Shown: positions 8,563 to 18,919 of the stretch, piece after piece
How positions within the stretch are numbered: position 1 is the stretch's first letter
Layout of the letters: every line of letters begins with the position of its first letter
IMG/VR virus record: IMGVR_UViG_3300004097_002025
Span: 1 to 43,418 of that record
Direction: 5' to 3' (one strand)
Length of the DNA: 43,418 nucleotides
From: a virus
Position numbers and translations under genes: made by a program
The notes under the pieces: model-generated
The model's database searches: none
What the model was told of the DNA's origin: nothing
What the model saw: the letters and a program-made list of their open reading frames with translations, nothing else

Positions 8563-10094
8563 TGTGGATTAACATATTCATACCAGTTTATGGGTGTGTC
8601 TGTACCGACCCTTAAGTTTGTATTTATATCATATACTTCATAAGTATAATTTTCATAATCTAATGTCACTTTATAATAGAAATAAACCGACTTATCGAAA
8701 TTAAACTTATTAGGTATCATTGCCTGTGGTTGGTTTGTCATCCTAATAAATTGTCCTGTCTTTGCATTAAAGAATTTACTCGTCATATACAAAACATCCG
8801 GTTTTATTTCACTCGGATTTTTTAACCAGTATAAAAAATACCCTTGTTTGTCTCCTACATAATCTAAAAAGAAATCAGGTAACTTTATTTGTGAATCTTC
8901 AGGTGCGTTTATGGTACTAGGTTGATTTGGCTGTCCAATACCCGGTGGATTTGGATTTACAGTTCCTCCACCACCTGGCGGTAAAGGTGTTTCTGAAGGA
9001 GTGGGTGTGTTAGTGGGTGTTGGGATTTGTGTACCACTCGGTGCGGGTGTATCACAACTGTCAATAAGTGTTATTACTAAATCCTGATTGTATGGTGCGG
9101 CAACTGAAGTAAAACATAGTATTAATGTTGTGTTTGGATTTACGTATGTGTTTTGTAATACTGAGTCACAATCATAATAATTTATTTGTATAATATTATT
9201 TGTAGGATTATATATTGAGTACTCATTACATGGTAATACCGATTGGCTACTCGATACCGAAGGTGTAGGTTGTGGTGTTGGCTCAGGGCAGTCACATGGG
9301 TATGGATTTAAATCTGTCTGATTTTCAATAAATGTTCCTGAATTAAATGGTCCAAAAGAAATTGTTTGTGGATTAGTACTTACATAATCTAAGTTATAAC
9401 AAGTACCATAAAGATTTTTACTAAAATTTTGATTTTGTAAATTAAAGTACCAATCATTATATAACTCTGAATCCATGTATACGTTTCCAGGAAATGGTTC
9501 TCCGTTACAATCACTAAAACTACATAGGTACCCTGTTTGTGAGCTGTGATTAAACAACGGACTATTTCCACCAACTGATATTGAGGGTGTTGGAGTTGGT
9601 GTAGGTTCTAGTCTTGATAGTCTAGTTTTTCCTTGCTCCGTGGGTAATATTATAGTTAGGTATATTTGTTGCGTCTCAGAGTTTAATGTGTCATAAAAAT
9701 CAATTTTAAAAAAGCTACGTTTAAATGAGTTTACATTATAGTATATTTCTCCGTCACTAAAATCTATTCCATTATATAAAGCGTTGTCTGAAAAATTATA
9801 GTCGTTAACCCATAAATCTATATTTGCCGGTGTGGTCGATTCTATATCTGTACTCCTATCAAAAAAATTAAATTTATATTCTATACTATACTTTTCTTCG
9901 TTATCTATATTATACCATTTATTATGATTATATCTTGTTATTTCAAAATCTTCGATAGGGTTTATAACTTTTTCTACTACATCATCTTCATACTTTTCTA
10001 TCAGGTCTTCTTTACCTAATAAATCAGTATTGATTTGTATAGGTATGTTAATAAACCTATCTTCTGAATTAATATTGAATCTAAACTTATTCAC
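8559..10094 (-). CDS. Modular structural protein with T/P-linked inserts
   Basis: This 511-residue protein is built of alternating domains and linkers. Residues 1-165 form an acidic, aromatic-rich N-terminal domain. A TPTPTPS linker follows, then a domain of about 90 residues (FSDCNG, WYFNL, GTCYNL), a second linker (PTPQPTPS), a short domain (CNEYSIYNP, INYYDCD), a third linker with a GGGG run (TPTNTPTPSETP), and a C-terminal domain of about 110 residues (FFLDYVGD, YFYYKVTLDY). The DCNG-type and Y-DC-type domains also resemble parts of the adhesin at 64-3633. The arrangement suggests that adhesive modules were inserted between the N- and C-terminal parts of a baseplate protein. The GTG start lies in an eight-base overlap (GTGAATAA) with the previous gene. 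Confidence 0.55.
   Translation of the reverse strand: MNKFRFNINSEDRFINIPIQINTDLLGKEDLIEKYEDDVVEKVINPIEDFEITRYNHNKWYNIDNEEKYSIEYKFNFFDRSTDIESTTPANIDLWVNDYNFSDNALYNGIDFSDGEIYYNVNSFKRSFFKIDFYDTLNSETQQIYLTIILPTEQGKTRLSRLEPTPTPTPSISVGGNSPLFNHSSQTGYLCSFSDCNGEPFPGNVYMDSELYNDWYFNLQNQNFSKNLYGTCYNLDYVSTNPQTISFGPFNSGTFIENQTDLNPYPCDCPEPTPQPTPSVSSSQSVLPCNEYSIYNPTNNIIQINYYDCDSVLQNTYVNPNTTLILCFTSVAAPYNQDLVITLIDSCDTPAPSGTQIPTPTNTPTPSETPLPPGGGGTVNPNPPGIGQPNQPSTINAPEDSQIKLPDFFLDYVGDKQGYFLYWLKNPSEIKPDVLYMTSKFFNAKTGQFIRMTNQPQAMIPNKFNFDKSVYFYYKVTLDYENYTYEVYDINTNLRVGTDTPINWYEYVNPQ
8973..9045 (-). repeat. Thr/Pro linker repeat tract
   Basis: The DNA encodes a TPTNTPTPSETP-type linker followed by a glycine run. It is the most C-terminal of three linkers in this gene and has the same GGTGT/GTGGGTGT plus-strand character as the adhesin tracts. 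Confidence 0.5.
9247..9290 (-). repeat. Thr/Pro linker repeat tract
   Basis: This short degenerate repeat encodes PEPTPQPTPSVSSSQS and separates the two small Cys-containing inserted domains of the 511-residue protein. Confidence 0.45.
9582..9610 (-). repeat. Thr/Pro linker repeat tract
   Basis: This short tract encodes EPTPTPTPSIS and marks the end of the N-terminal domain of the 511-residue protein. It has the same composition as the linkers of the adhesin at 64-3633. Confidence 0.45.
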
Positions 10095-11829
10095 AGTCGT
10101 CTATAATTGGTTGGAATATTATGGTATTATTATTATTAATATTTTTTTCCATAGGTGATATTAAAAATAATATATTTCTAAATGGATAATGAGCTCCATT
10201 CATAAACGGATTATCAACACCATTACCATCAGAGTCAATAAAACCATATGGGTATATATCTCTCCATCTCCACTCTTGTGAATAATCGGATAAATAAGAA
10301 TAGTCAGGTATTAAGTCTACTTCAGATTTAAGACCTTTTTCTACATAATCTGAGAATACCCTAACATCAACCTCATAATGTGGTTTATACACATACCCAT
10401 TTGGTAATTGTGGTGTACTGTTATTAAATAATATCTGAGGATTGAAAGATATTTTATGACTTATTTCACTTAATTCTGTCTCTTTTTGCTCCCAATCATT
10501 AAATTCACATATTGAACCACTTAGTGTGCTTCCAGTATTTAAATCTAAATTATAATAAAAAGTTTGATTATTAATTTGATAACTTCCTGTTGGTATGGTA
10601 TCTTGGTTATCTACGTTATTAACATCCCACCATCCTGAGTCAATCCCTTTTTCCATGAAATTCATGTCCCACCCAACTTGTATTGCGGTGTCATTACCTT
10701 GTGGATTATTAAACCAACCCATATAATTTTTATTTAGTATTGTAACAAATAACTTAGTTATTGGTCTTTCTAAATTGTCCCTTAGTGGTGAAATATCAAT
10801 ATCTCTTTCAATACTAAAACCATACGACTGTGTTCCGTCTTTTGTTGAAATCCTTTGTACGTTGTTTGGTGTGCTAGCAGAATACTCAAGTTGCCTTTTT
10901 AATGGAAATGGATTGTTTTCAAAAGCCATTTTAGTAACTTCCGCATCATTTATTGTAGAAAGTATTTTGTGTTTTCTAACATAATACTTAGAAGTAGTTT
11001 CTCCCGTATTATTTACATCAATTACACGTTTAAAATTACCTGTTTGATAATCGTTAAATAGAGGGTCTTGAAATCCATAATTAAATATTGAAAATATATT
11101 TTCTTCGTTACCTAATGCTTGGTCACCTAATTCATATACTTCAAATAGTCTTTTTCCTGCAATTTCATCTTCAGTGTATATCCAATCCCCAGGTTGTAAG
11201 TTGTGTTTAAAACCACAATAAAAGGTTATAAGTCGTTTACCTTTATCTATTCTGTTTAATATATAATAAGGCACACCCTTGTTGACCTCAAAATTATTTA
11301 CTAATGAAACAGGAGAATTATTAACTATTAAATCAACTCTATTTCTAAGATTTCTATTCTCATCATTTTCAAAAGGGTATGATATGTAAACTCCCCAATT
11401 ATATGTACCCGCACTTTTAGTTACAAATGGTGTATGACCAGAAATACCTTCTACACGACAAAAAGAAAACTCATTATATTGTGGATATCCACTCCAAACA
11501 CCAGAACCTGGTGAAAGAAAATCATTCAAAGCAGCTTCACCAGCATTTACATAATACATAAAATTTGTGAATGGTTGATAGTTACTTCTCACTTCGACAC
11601 TGTTTTCAAATATATTTGTTATTTTTCCTGAAAATCTAAACTTCGTCGATTTCTGCCTTTCGTCATCAAACCTTTCTTGTAGATTTATTAATACCGTTCT
11701 ATCACCCTCAACTAAACCTTTTCTTTCACCTTCTAAATCAACATTTATAAGCAAATCATTATTAGGTGAGCCCGCAAATCTATTCTCACCTCTAACAACT
11801 CTTATTGATTTATCTTTTTGGTTATCCAT
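10087..11829 (-). CDS. Putative baseplate structural protein, 580 residues
   Basis: I do not recognise the family with certainty. The protein has no signal peptide or membrane segment and is rich in Asn, Tyr, Phe and Asp with short beta-like stretches, as expected for a large virion protein. It lies two genes downstream of gp6, roughly where T4 carries gp8 (a wedge protein), but I see no clear gp8 signature and do not assign it. The ATG lies in an eight-base overlap (ATGGATAA) with the end of the 1726-residue gene, so the two are probably translated together. A role as a wedge or peripheral baseplate component is inferred from position. Confidence 0.55.
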   Translation of the reverse strand: MDNQKDKSIRVVRGENRFAGSPNNDLLINVDLEGERKGLVEGDRTVLINLQERFDDERQKSTKFRFSGKITNIFENSVEVRSNYQPFTNFMYYVNAGEAALNDFLSPGSGVWSGYPQYNEFSFCRVEGISGHTPFVTKSAGTYNWGVYISYPFENDENRNLRNRVDLIVNNSPVSLVNNFEVNKGVPYYILNRIDKGKRLITFYCGFKHNLQPGDWIYTEDEIAGKRLFEVYELGDQALGNEENIFSIFNYGFQDPLFNDYQTGNFKRVIDVNNTGETTSKYYVRKHKILSTINDAEVTKMAFENNPFPLKRQLEYSASTPNNVQRISTKDGTQSYGFSIERDIDISPLRDNLERPITKLFVTILNKNYMGWFNNPQGNDTAIQVGWDMNFMEKGIDSGWWDVNNVDNQDTIPTGSYQINNQTFYYNLDLNTGSTLSGSICEFNDWEQKETELSEISHKISFNPQILFNNSTPQLPNGYVYKPHYEVDVRVFSDYVEKGLKSEVDLIPDYSYLSDYSQEWRWRDIYPYGFIDSDGNGVDNPFMNGAHYPFRNILFLISPMEKNINNNNTIIFQPIIDDCE

Positions 11830-14800
11830 TTAAATCAGGAAATATGTATTTTTTTATGTATCTATTGATAGCACTTTTACCTCTTTTTAAACCAAAGTAA
11901 AAATGAAATGGTCCTCCAACTTTATATCTATTATTATTTTGATTATCATTAGGTAGGTCTGGACTATCATCTCCGTTCACATCCGCGTTGTATATATGTC
12001 CTCTACCATAATTTGGATTAGGTCCGTTATCAGGAATCATATATGTTTGTGGGTCTCCGTTAAAAAAGTCATCTCCTTGGTATCTTGTAGATTCGACCTC
12101 ATTCCACTCTGTACTCCAATTATTTTTTTGACTTCCGAATAATGTTACATTTTGTGGGTCGTCACAATTCACACTACTGTCGGTGCCTCCGGTGATTCTC
12201 CACATATAGTAAGGGATTTCTTGTGTGTTTGGATAACCAAATGTATTAGCGGGTCCTAATGGGTTAGCTGTCAATGTTTTCGTTCCATCTGTTAATATTC
12301 TTCTATCGTTAGTGTCACCGTTAAAATATATACCCATCAGACCTTTACTAATCGTAATACTATCTGTATAGTTTCCATCTATATAAGGAGTTATACCATA
12401 TTCTGAATTTATAGATAACATTTGTGCGAAATCTCCATCGACCCTACCGTCAAACAATGGGTCTTCCCTAGTGAAAAACCTATTAATTCCTGTAAACAAG
12501 GTATCCTGTGGAATGGGTATGACACCCGCTAATTCAGCCAACCAACTTTTAACGGCAATTCTAGATATGACAAAAAGTGTAGTAATCGCACTATTACTTT
12601 TATAACTACTTGTCGGTATAGTATCAACAATGTAACCATCAAATTCACCACTTAGAGATAGTTGATTAGCATATTCATCTCTAGGTCCTAATTCTACAAT
12701 TGTTGTCGGAAACCATATGTTACTTTCGTTTTTACCTATCGTTTTTTTCTCAGTTTTTTGACCTATAAAACCATAATTGTTAACATATGGTGTTGACCTA
12801 TAGTAAAATGAATTAGTTTCGCTATTAAAATATACAGGACCTTGTTTTCGTGTATTTTTGCCACCATAATTATCTCCGCAAAACTCATATCTATCTACTT
12901 CATTAAAATTTTCTTCTGTCGGGTCGCTGAAATACAATGTCTTCCTTTGAAATGGTGGTAGGTATAGTGTCCCGTTTACCCAGTTGTTCTGAAATGATTC
13001 CGCAAATAGTCCTTGACATACCGCATACATAACTTTATACCTTTCTTTCCATTCACTTAAATATTGCCAGTCTGCAGGTATACTAACAATTAAATTTTTA
13101 ACAATAAACATATAACATCCATCAACTACTCTTTCTTCTGCAGGTACTATCTGACCTAAACCAAGATTGTTGTCCTCACCGCAATCTTCTATCGGACTTG
13201 CAACACCAAAATTAGTTCCACACCCTGTATAACAAACCCAAGGTACCATTCCATCACAATCTAAAGTAGAAAGTACTGAAGCCACGCCTTCATTCATACC
13301 ATCAATTATTGATTCCAAATCTCCTTCTAAACCTTCATTAACAAATGCCGGTGCACTAACTATTTGTGTCGCTTCTCCGTTATCACTATAAGTTATAAGT
13401 ACTTGTTGGGTGTTTAAGTGTAGACCGTATCTTCGATATTCGGGTTTCTTATTTGTATTAAGTGTATCGAAATTATCACTTACAGGTATTCTATCTGAAC
13501 GAAATACAATATATTCATAATTATTAAATGTAGTCGCCGGGTCAGAACCGTTAGGGTTTGCTGATTTATATATTGGAGATACGGTTATAACATCCTCTTT
13601 TTGATTTGCTTTTTTGTTGTTGTCTAAGACTTTCGTATACTGATACCCACACCCTTCAATTCTTTGTTGTGCGGGAATGTTTATACCGTCTTGAGGCCAG
13701 TTGCTTCCGGGGACGTTTATACCATCACCATCACTACCCATCCAACTTTCAAATGTATCGTCTCCATCAAACTGTTTATCTATAGAGACATACTTATTTG
13801 TCGCCTTTGAATTAAATGATGTCCATAAGTTAGAGTCTAACTGTAAAGTATATGATTTGTGATATAATGATTTTGTATTTACACCACCAGAGGTTCCGTT
13901 GTTATTACTGTTATTAAAGTAAATATCACCAGTTAAATCAGAGTCAGAGTCAAATACGTGGTGTGGAGTTGGTGTTAACTCGTCTTCTCTCCATATAATA
14001 TTTTGTCCGTTGTCACCTCCAATATTATTAGGTTGTATAGGTATATTCATAAAGTAGTCTCCCTCCACAACAACATCTCCACTGTATCCTACTCCGTTAT
14101 TAAAGAGTTCTGATAAATCATACCTAATTTTTTGTCTAGGTGTATAAACATCTACACCTCTAACACCGAAGACTATTTTTAAATTATCACTATTTGCAAC
14201 ATAATCAATAACATCCTGTTGTGTCCATTGACACGCCTCTTCGTTATCCGATTCCCAACACCTATATCTCATTAAAAAGTGTATAATATAGTCATATATT
14301 AATGAGTTTCCTGAGTTAAAACTAAAAGCGTCTGAAACGGTCATTGCAGTTACGGCTTGGAAGTATTCAACACCTGACTTAAATTTATAACTTGCAGTAT
14401 CCGCCGTAACTACAAGGTTAGCCTGCGCGGTACCGTTTGAACCATTAGTTTTAATATATGGAACCTGAACTTGCACATAACTATTTTCGTTACTTTGTGT
14501 TGTACCGGTAATTCCTGTGTCACCGAATTGGTTTCCCTGTGGGAAAACATTAATGTTAGGGTCAGAAATATTATTAGGGTCATTAAAAGTAAAAATGTCA
14601 CCCGACTCTATCTCTGTTGTGTCTTTAACTAACATAATAAAACATATGTCAGTCCATGATGTTGAATTATTATCAGTCCCAAATACATCATTTACCGTTT
14701 TTACTTGAATACTATTTTGTATTTTGTGTGTAGATGGGCAATTTCCGTTGTTGTCTACCTGTGGTATATATACACTATCCTGTCCATTATTAAAATACAT

Positions 14801-17002
14801 ACTTCTACGGTTCATCAAGTTTAATGCTTGTGACCAAGTGACTTGTGGTGATATTTTCCACCTTGTTTTTGTATTACTATCTGATTCTATAATAGGGAAA
14901 ACTGGTGATTTATACCATTCTTTTTCATCTTTAGTCCCTCCTTCATCAAAAAGGTCATGATAGAAAGCTTTAGTTTGAGAGTCGTATCCACTACATAATA
15001 TTAAAGGTTGATATTCGGTAATAAGAAGTTCTCCATCGTCAGACGCCGCTATGTATTCATCATAACAAATTGTATATCCTCCGTGGGCATTCATTCCATC
15101 AATACTCACATTATACGAAACCGCTGTTGATGATGGAAATAGTGGAGTGTTTCCTTGTCCTACACCCGAAGCCCATTCTCCAAAACTGTCAACTATACCT
15201 CCTGAAGTGTCTGCAGCCCTTTCAGTATCACAGTTACAGGTATCACATGAAGGGTATGACAACATAGGTAATGCTAATTGTTTAAACCAATTATTATTTC
15301 CTAAATCAGGTACTAAACCACCGTCAGGGCACCAATCCGGTTTTTGAGTAAAAATACTTATAAACGCACATATACCTGTTAAAATTACATTAACGAACGT
15401 ACCAATTATTTGTATTATAAATTTTACTATCTCAAACACAACCGCTAATATGTGTATAGCGGGTATTAATGCAAATAATACTATATGTAAAAGAGGTATA
15501 ATTTGTCTTGTCATCAATTGAATCATAAAATTATTATCTTTTATTGCTTCATTAACAGGAAATCTGTTATTTTCTGACTGACATGTTGTATCATTAATCC
15601 TAGTAATACCTATATGTCTATTTCTACCGTCACCGAATTTAAACCTATCGATATGAGAGGCAACACTGTATACTTTATTGTATTGAAATTTATAAAATGT
15701 GTCTTCACAATTTATTGCAGCATTTGCGTCATAATAATCGTCCCAATTCAATGAAAAGGCATAACTACTATCTTTATTTTCAGGACCAAAATATTCTTCA
15801 TCATTCTCTACACTGTCTAAGTCCCATCCTCTTTCTCTTAAATTAGGAATTAAATAATTTGCCCTTTTAATATCTCCCTTCGGTCCTCCTCCGTCATCTT
15901 GCCATTTTACTTTAAATCTATATTTTGCACTTGTGGGTATTCCTAATGTCGGGTCGGGCGTTATTACTTGTTGCCCAAATTCATCAGTTGTAACATAATC
16001 CCTGTTCATTGGTAGGTCAGTTAACCATACACCATTTTCGTCAATTATGTTACCACCTTCTTCTAAAACATATTGTTCTAAAACAGGTCTATTGTCTGAA
16101 TCAATTTCTATTGTTTGTCTAAGTGCTAAAATTGTACCTGGACCTGTAGTTAAACTACAAAACGAACCCATTTTTCTTTTAGGTCTACAACTAGACTTGA
16201 TATAATCATCATCACTAGTTGAAAATAAAGAACCCATAAAAACAGAATGTGGTGTTATTTCGATTCCTAAATCTCTCAAATCTAAATCTACTCTTGTAAT
16301 ACCCACATCACATAAATCTTCTTGCCCCCAAAATGGACTGACTTCAACTTGTTTTACATCTTTAATTATCTGAGGTAGACTATCTAAATCTTCTGAAGAT
16401 TTAAACATATCACCTTCAAATTGTGTTGGTACACCCATACCCATCCTTATTAAATCTGCAGGTCTTAAAGAAAATTCACCTATATTAGATAGGTCTATAT
16501 CAAAAAATACTTGTTGTGAACCTAATGGTGCACCTACAATCATAAAGTCACCACTACTATTAGTCCTTACAGTAAATTTATAATACTTTTCATAAACCTC
16601 CAGTACTTCTTTTCGTGTTAATAAGTCTTCCCTATTTGGAAAAGTTCCTGTCGGTGTGTGTCCGTCATATTCTTTTACATATGGTAACAGATTATATCTA
16701 TACCCATCTTCGTTTTTTTGTATTACCGTTTTATATGGATATAATGTTGATATTATTGGGTCGTTTTCATCGATTTCATCTAACGGAATAAAAACTGAAA
16801 CGTTTACATTAGGCACCCCAAAACCACTATTTGCTACGACTCTACCCGCTATAACACCGTAGTCCGCACAAAATCTATCATAGATATCCTCTTGTCTTAA
16901 TTTTAAAGATAGTATCTCAAGAAAATCAAAATCTTGGTCTATTTTTAACTTAACCTCTTTGTCGACACCTACTTCAGTTCTAAACCTATAACTTTTAGAC
17001 AT
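11822..17002 (-). CDS. Giant baseplate protein with membrane-like segment
   Basis: This 1726-residue protein immediately follows gp6, the place of gp7 in T4, though no gp7 homology is visible to me. Residues about 45-75 (GRVVANSGFGVPNVNVSVFI) and the later SGDFMIVGAPLGSQQVFFDI resemble a carboxypeptidase-regulatory/transthyretin-like beta-sandwich. Residues about 493-549 are strongly hydrophobic, starting with MIQLMTRQIIPLLHIVLF, and could form two or three membrane helices. A compact Cys cluster (CDTCNCD) follows within about 45 residues. The rest is a long Asn/Asp/Tyr-rich structural chain. A CTATTTATC motif lies 13 bases before the ATG, and the 73-base gap upstream is one of the larger ones here. 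Virion location is inferred; the hydrophobic part might touch the cell membrane during infection. Confidence 0.6.
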   Translation of the reverse strand: MSKSYRFRTEVGVDKEVKLKIDQDFDFLEILSLKLRQEDIYDRFCADYGVIAGRVVANSGFGVPNVNVSVFIPLDEIDENDPIISTLYPYKTVIQKNEDGYRYNLLPYVKEYDGHTPTGTFPNREDLLTRKEVLEVYEKYYKFTVRTNSSGDFMIVGAPLGSQQVFFDIDLSNIGEFSLRPADLIRMGMGVPTQFEGDMFKSSEDLDSLPQIIKDVKQVEVSPFWGQEDLCDVGITRVDLDLRDLGIEITPHSVFMGSLFSTSDDDYIKSSCRPKRKMGSFCSLTTGPGTILALRQTIEIDSDNRPVLEQYVLEEGGNIIDENGVWLTDLPMNRDYVTTDEFGQQVITPDPTLGIPTSAKYRFKVKWQDDGGGPKGDIKRANYLIPNLRERGWDLDSVENDEEYFGPENKDSSYAFSLNWDDYYDANAAINCEDTFYKFQYNKVYSVASHIDRFKFGDGRNRHIGITRINDTTCQSENNRFPVNEAIKDNNFMIQLMTRQIIPLLHIVLFALIPAIHILAVVFEIVKFIIQIIGTFVNVILTGICAFISIFTQKPDWCPDGGLVPDLGNNNWFKQLALPMLSYPSCDTCNCDTERAADTSGGIVDSFGEWASGVGQGNTPLFPSSTAVSYNVSIDGMNAHGGYTICYDEYIAASDDGELLITEYQPLILCSGYDSQTKAFYHDLFDEGGTKDEKEWYKSPVFPIIESDSNTKTRWKISPQVTWSQALNLMNRRSMYFNNGQDSVYIPQVDNNGNCPSTHKIQNSIQVKTVNDVFGTDNNSTSWTDICFIMLVKDTTEIESGDIFTFNDPNNISDPNINVFPQGNQFGDTGITGTTQSNENSYVQVQVPYIKTNGSNGTAQANLVVTADTASYKFKSGVEYFQAVTAMTVSDAFSFNSGNSLIYDYIIHFLMRYRCWESDNEEACQWTQQDVIDYVANSDNLKIVFGVRGVDVYTPRQKIRYDLSELFNNGVGYSGDVVVEGDYFMNIPIQPNNIGGDNGQNIIWREDELTPTPHHVFDSDSDLTGDIYFNNSNNNGTSGGVNTKSLYHKSYTLQLDSNLWTSFNSKATNKYVSIDKQFDGDDTFESWMGSDGDGINVPGSNWPQDGINIPAQQRIEGCGYQYTKVLDNNKKANQKEDVITVSPIYKSANPNGSDPATTFNNYEYIVFRSDRIPVSDNFDTLNTNKKPEYRRYGLHLNTQQVLITYSDNGEATQIVSAPAFVNEGLEGDLESIIDGMNEGVASVLSTLDCDGMVPWVCYTGCGTNFGVASPIEDCGEDNNLGLGQIVPAEERVVDGCYMFIVKNLIVSIPADWQYLSEWKERYKVMYAVCQGLFAESFQNNWVNGTLYLPPFQRKTLYFSDPTEENFNEVDRYEFCGDNYGGKNTRKQGPVYFNSETNSFYYRSTPYVNNYGFIGQKTEKKTIGKNESNIWFPTTIVELGPRDEYANQLSLSGEFDGYIVDTIPTSSYKSNSAITTLFVISRIAVKSWLAELAGVIPIPQDTLFTGINRFFTREDPLFDGRVDGDFAQMLSINSEYGITPYIDGNYTDSITISKGLMGIYFNGDTNDRRILTDGTKTLTANPLGPANTFGYPNTQEIPYYMWRITGGTDSSVNCDDPQNVTLFGSQKNNWSTEWNEVESTRYQGDDFFNGDPQTYMIPDNGPNPNYGRGHIYNADVNGDDSPDLPNDNQNNNRYKVGGPFHFYFGLKRGKSAINRYIKKYIFPDLNG

Positions 17003-17015
17003 TTATTACTTTTAA

Positions 17016-17024
17016 GATAAATAG
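17016..17024 (-). promoter_or_regulatory. CTATTTATC start-proximal motif
   Basis: The coding strand reads TAACTATTTATCTTAAAAG, ending 13 bases before the ATG of the 1726-residue gene. It is nearly identical to the copy before the tape-measure gene (TAACTATTTATAATAAAAT). It lies in the 73-base gap after gp6, where no hairpin terminator is visible. Confidence 0.45.
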
Positions 17025-17075
17025 TTATTTACCTTAATTTTAAAACCAAAAAAATAAAAGTATATAAAAGTGTAG

Positions 17076-18914
17076 TTATGAGAAATCTACGTTCTTTAAT
17101 GTTTTAATTCTAACTTTAATATCTTTTTCAGGAAACCTTACTTGATATATTTGATTAGGTTGGGCATAAATGGTGTCATCAATTAATCTAATCTGTTTTG
17201 TTTCTTCATCTATATAATTTTGAGAAGTTTCAGATGAGGAATACTGACCTCCAACTTTATTGAATATCTTAATTTCTGATAATGTACTTACTCCCGGTAT
17301 ATCTTGAACTATTCTTCTTATATCTGACACATTTACGTTTTTACCTAATAGGTTGGTTCTTGGTGACATATAAGAGTTTATGCCGTCAACAATACTAGTT
17401 ATTACTTGTCCTTGATTTTCTGTTGATTGCATAGCAACCGACAATTCAAACTCTAAATCAATTACTTGAGCACTTCTGACTGAAATATAATCATTTATCA
17501 TTCTATAATTTGATAAATAATTTGCAATATTTTGTTTTAAAGTGTTAGAAACATTACTTGTTAACTTACCTGTAGAATCGTAAGAAAGTATCTGTATATT
17601 GATTTTATTATCTTCTTCTGTTATCGCAGCCTTAGCGGGTGCACCGAATCTACTAGGCATAGTTCTAATTAAAGAATTATAGTCATTAACGGTTACCGCT
17701 CTTTTTTGTGCAGCAAAATTAAAGGTAACCATATTTCTAACTTCTTCTGTTGTTGGTAAATTGTCTCCTCCTATAGCCGCGGTTACATTGTTACACCTTA
17801 AACTTTGTATCACATTCTGATTTATATTCGGTGATGGTCCATTTACTGAAAAATTTACCGTTCCGACTTGAGTGATAGTATTTACACCAATATTAGAGCT
17901 TAGTCCTCCACCTATTCTATATTTAATAAACAGTGTTGTATTTGCCTTAACTGTTTTACCTAAGGCAATATTATTTTGATAATTTTCTAATCTAAGAGGT
18001 ATTCCTGTTCTTGCAAACTCAGCTAACTGGTCGTCAGCAGTTGTTGTAGACGCTCCGAATGTTAATTTACAATAACCTTCAGGTGTATATTCAGAGATAA
18101 ACCTGTTTTCAGTTTCTATATATCTACCTACTTTAATTCCTGGTTTATCTGAAGCTTTAGTTGGGTCTTCAACAAATACTGTATTTTCTGCTAGTGCATC
18201 AACTTCATACCATTTATCAGGTGAAGATATAAATTCACCGTATGTTGGTGGGCTTGTGAACGATGTTCCGTCTTTTTGTATAACTGAGGTTATACTAATA
18301 ACATTTTGTTCAGGTAAAAAGAATTCATAAAATGGTCTTACATCATTACTATTAATTACTTTTTTAAAAACTTTACTTGTACCATTAACTACAACCTCTC
18401 TTTTAGTTATTGTGTAATTTACAATTCTATTGTTGTCATCAAAGTTTGGTATTTTAGTTCTATTTGGAAAACCTTGACTATTATATTGTGTTGAGAAATC
18501 TATATCATCTTGGTTCTCAAATACTTGTCCTGCACCTATAAATTGTGAACCCGCTCTTATCACTCCTAAATATCTACTGTCTTCTTGGTCACCAAAAGCG
18601 GGTACTGTTATAGATACATCCAATAAAGATATTGAGGGTCTATTACCCGGTATTTTTAATCCGTATGTTCTAGCAATATTATATATTGAAGACTTTTGTT
18701 GTGCATATTGTAAAACTGTCTCTTGTATACTTCTATCAATATGATAGTGTAAATTGTCTCCGATGGCGGCGTTTAAATCTAAAAATACAGAAAAAACCGA
18801 AGCGTCGTTAAAATTATCTATTAAGTCAGGATAATACTGTCTTGTAAAATTTATAAGGTCTTCTCTTAAACCTTCAAAATCTCTTTCAGTATATGATATT
18901 TTTTTATTAGCCAT
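17076..18914 (-). CDS. 6: Baseplate wedge protein gp6-like (baseplate J family)
   Basis: This 612-residue protein resembles T4 gp6 (about 660 residues), the wedge subunit that forms the inner ring of the contractile baseplate. The start is typical of marine T4-like gp6: ISYTERDFEGLREDLINF, then NDASVFSVFLDLNAAIGD and YGLKIPGNRPS. The middle part contains FRYRIGGG-like (FIKYRIGGG) and AAIGGDNLPTTEEVRN, then VTVNDYNSLIRTMPSRFG, the pattern of baseplate J/gp6 core domains. The C-terminal part (FELSVAMQ, NVSDIRRIVQDIPGV) fits the same family. It begins five bases after gp25, the order gp25-gp6 seen in many contractile tails, and is probably cotranscribed with it. Confidence 0.9.
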   Translation of the reverse strand: MANKKISYTERDFEGLREDLINFTRQYYPDLIDNFNDASVFSVFLDLNAAIGDNLHYHIDRSIQETVLQYAQQKSSIYNIARTYGLKIPGNRPSISLLDVSITVPAFGDQEDSRYLGVIRAGSQFIGAGQVFENQDDIDFSTQYNSQGFPNRTKIPNFDDNNRIVNYTITKREVVVNGTSKVFKKVINSNDVRPFYEFFLPEQNVISITSVIQKDGTSFTSPPTYGEFISSPDKWYEVDALAENTVFVEDPTKASDKPGIKVGRYIETENRFISEYTPEGYCKLTFGASTTTADDQLAEFARTGIPLRLENYQNNIALGKTVKANTTLFIKYRIGGGLSSNIGVNTITQVGTVNFSVNGPSPNINQNVIQSLRCNNVTAAIGGDNLPTTEEVRNMVTFNFAAQKRAVTVNDYNSLIRTMPSRFGAPAKAAITEEDNKINIQILSYDSTGKLTSNVSNTLKQNIANYLSNYRMINDYISVRSAQVIDLEFELSVAMQSTENQGQVITSIVDGINSYMSPRTNLLGKNVNVSDIRRIVQDIPGVSTLSEIKIFNKVGGQYSSSETSQNYIDEETKQIRLIDDTIYAQPNQIYQVRFPEKDIKVRIKTLKNVDFS

Positions 18915-18919
18915 ATATC

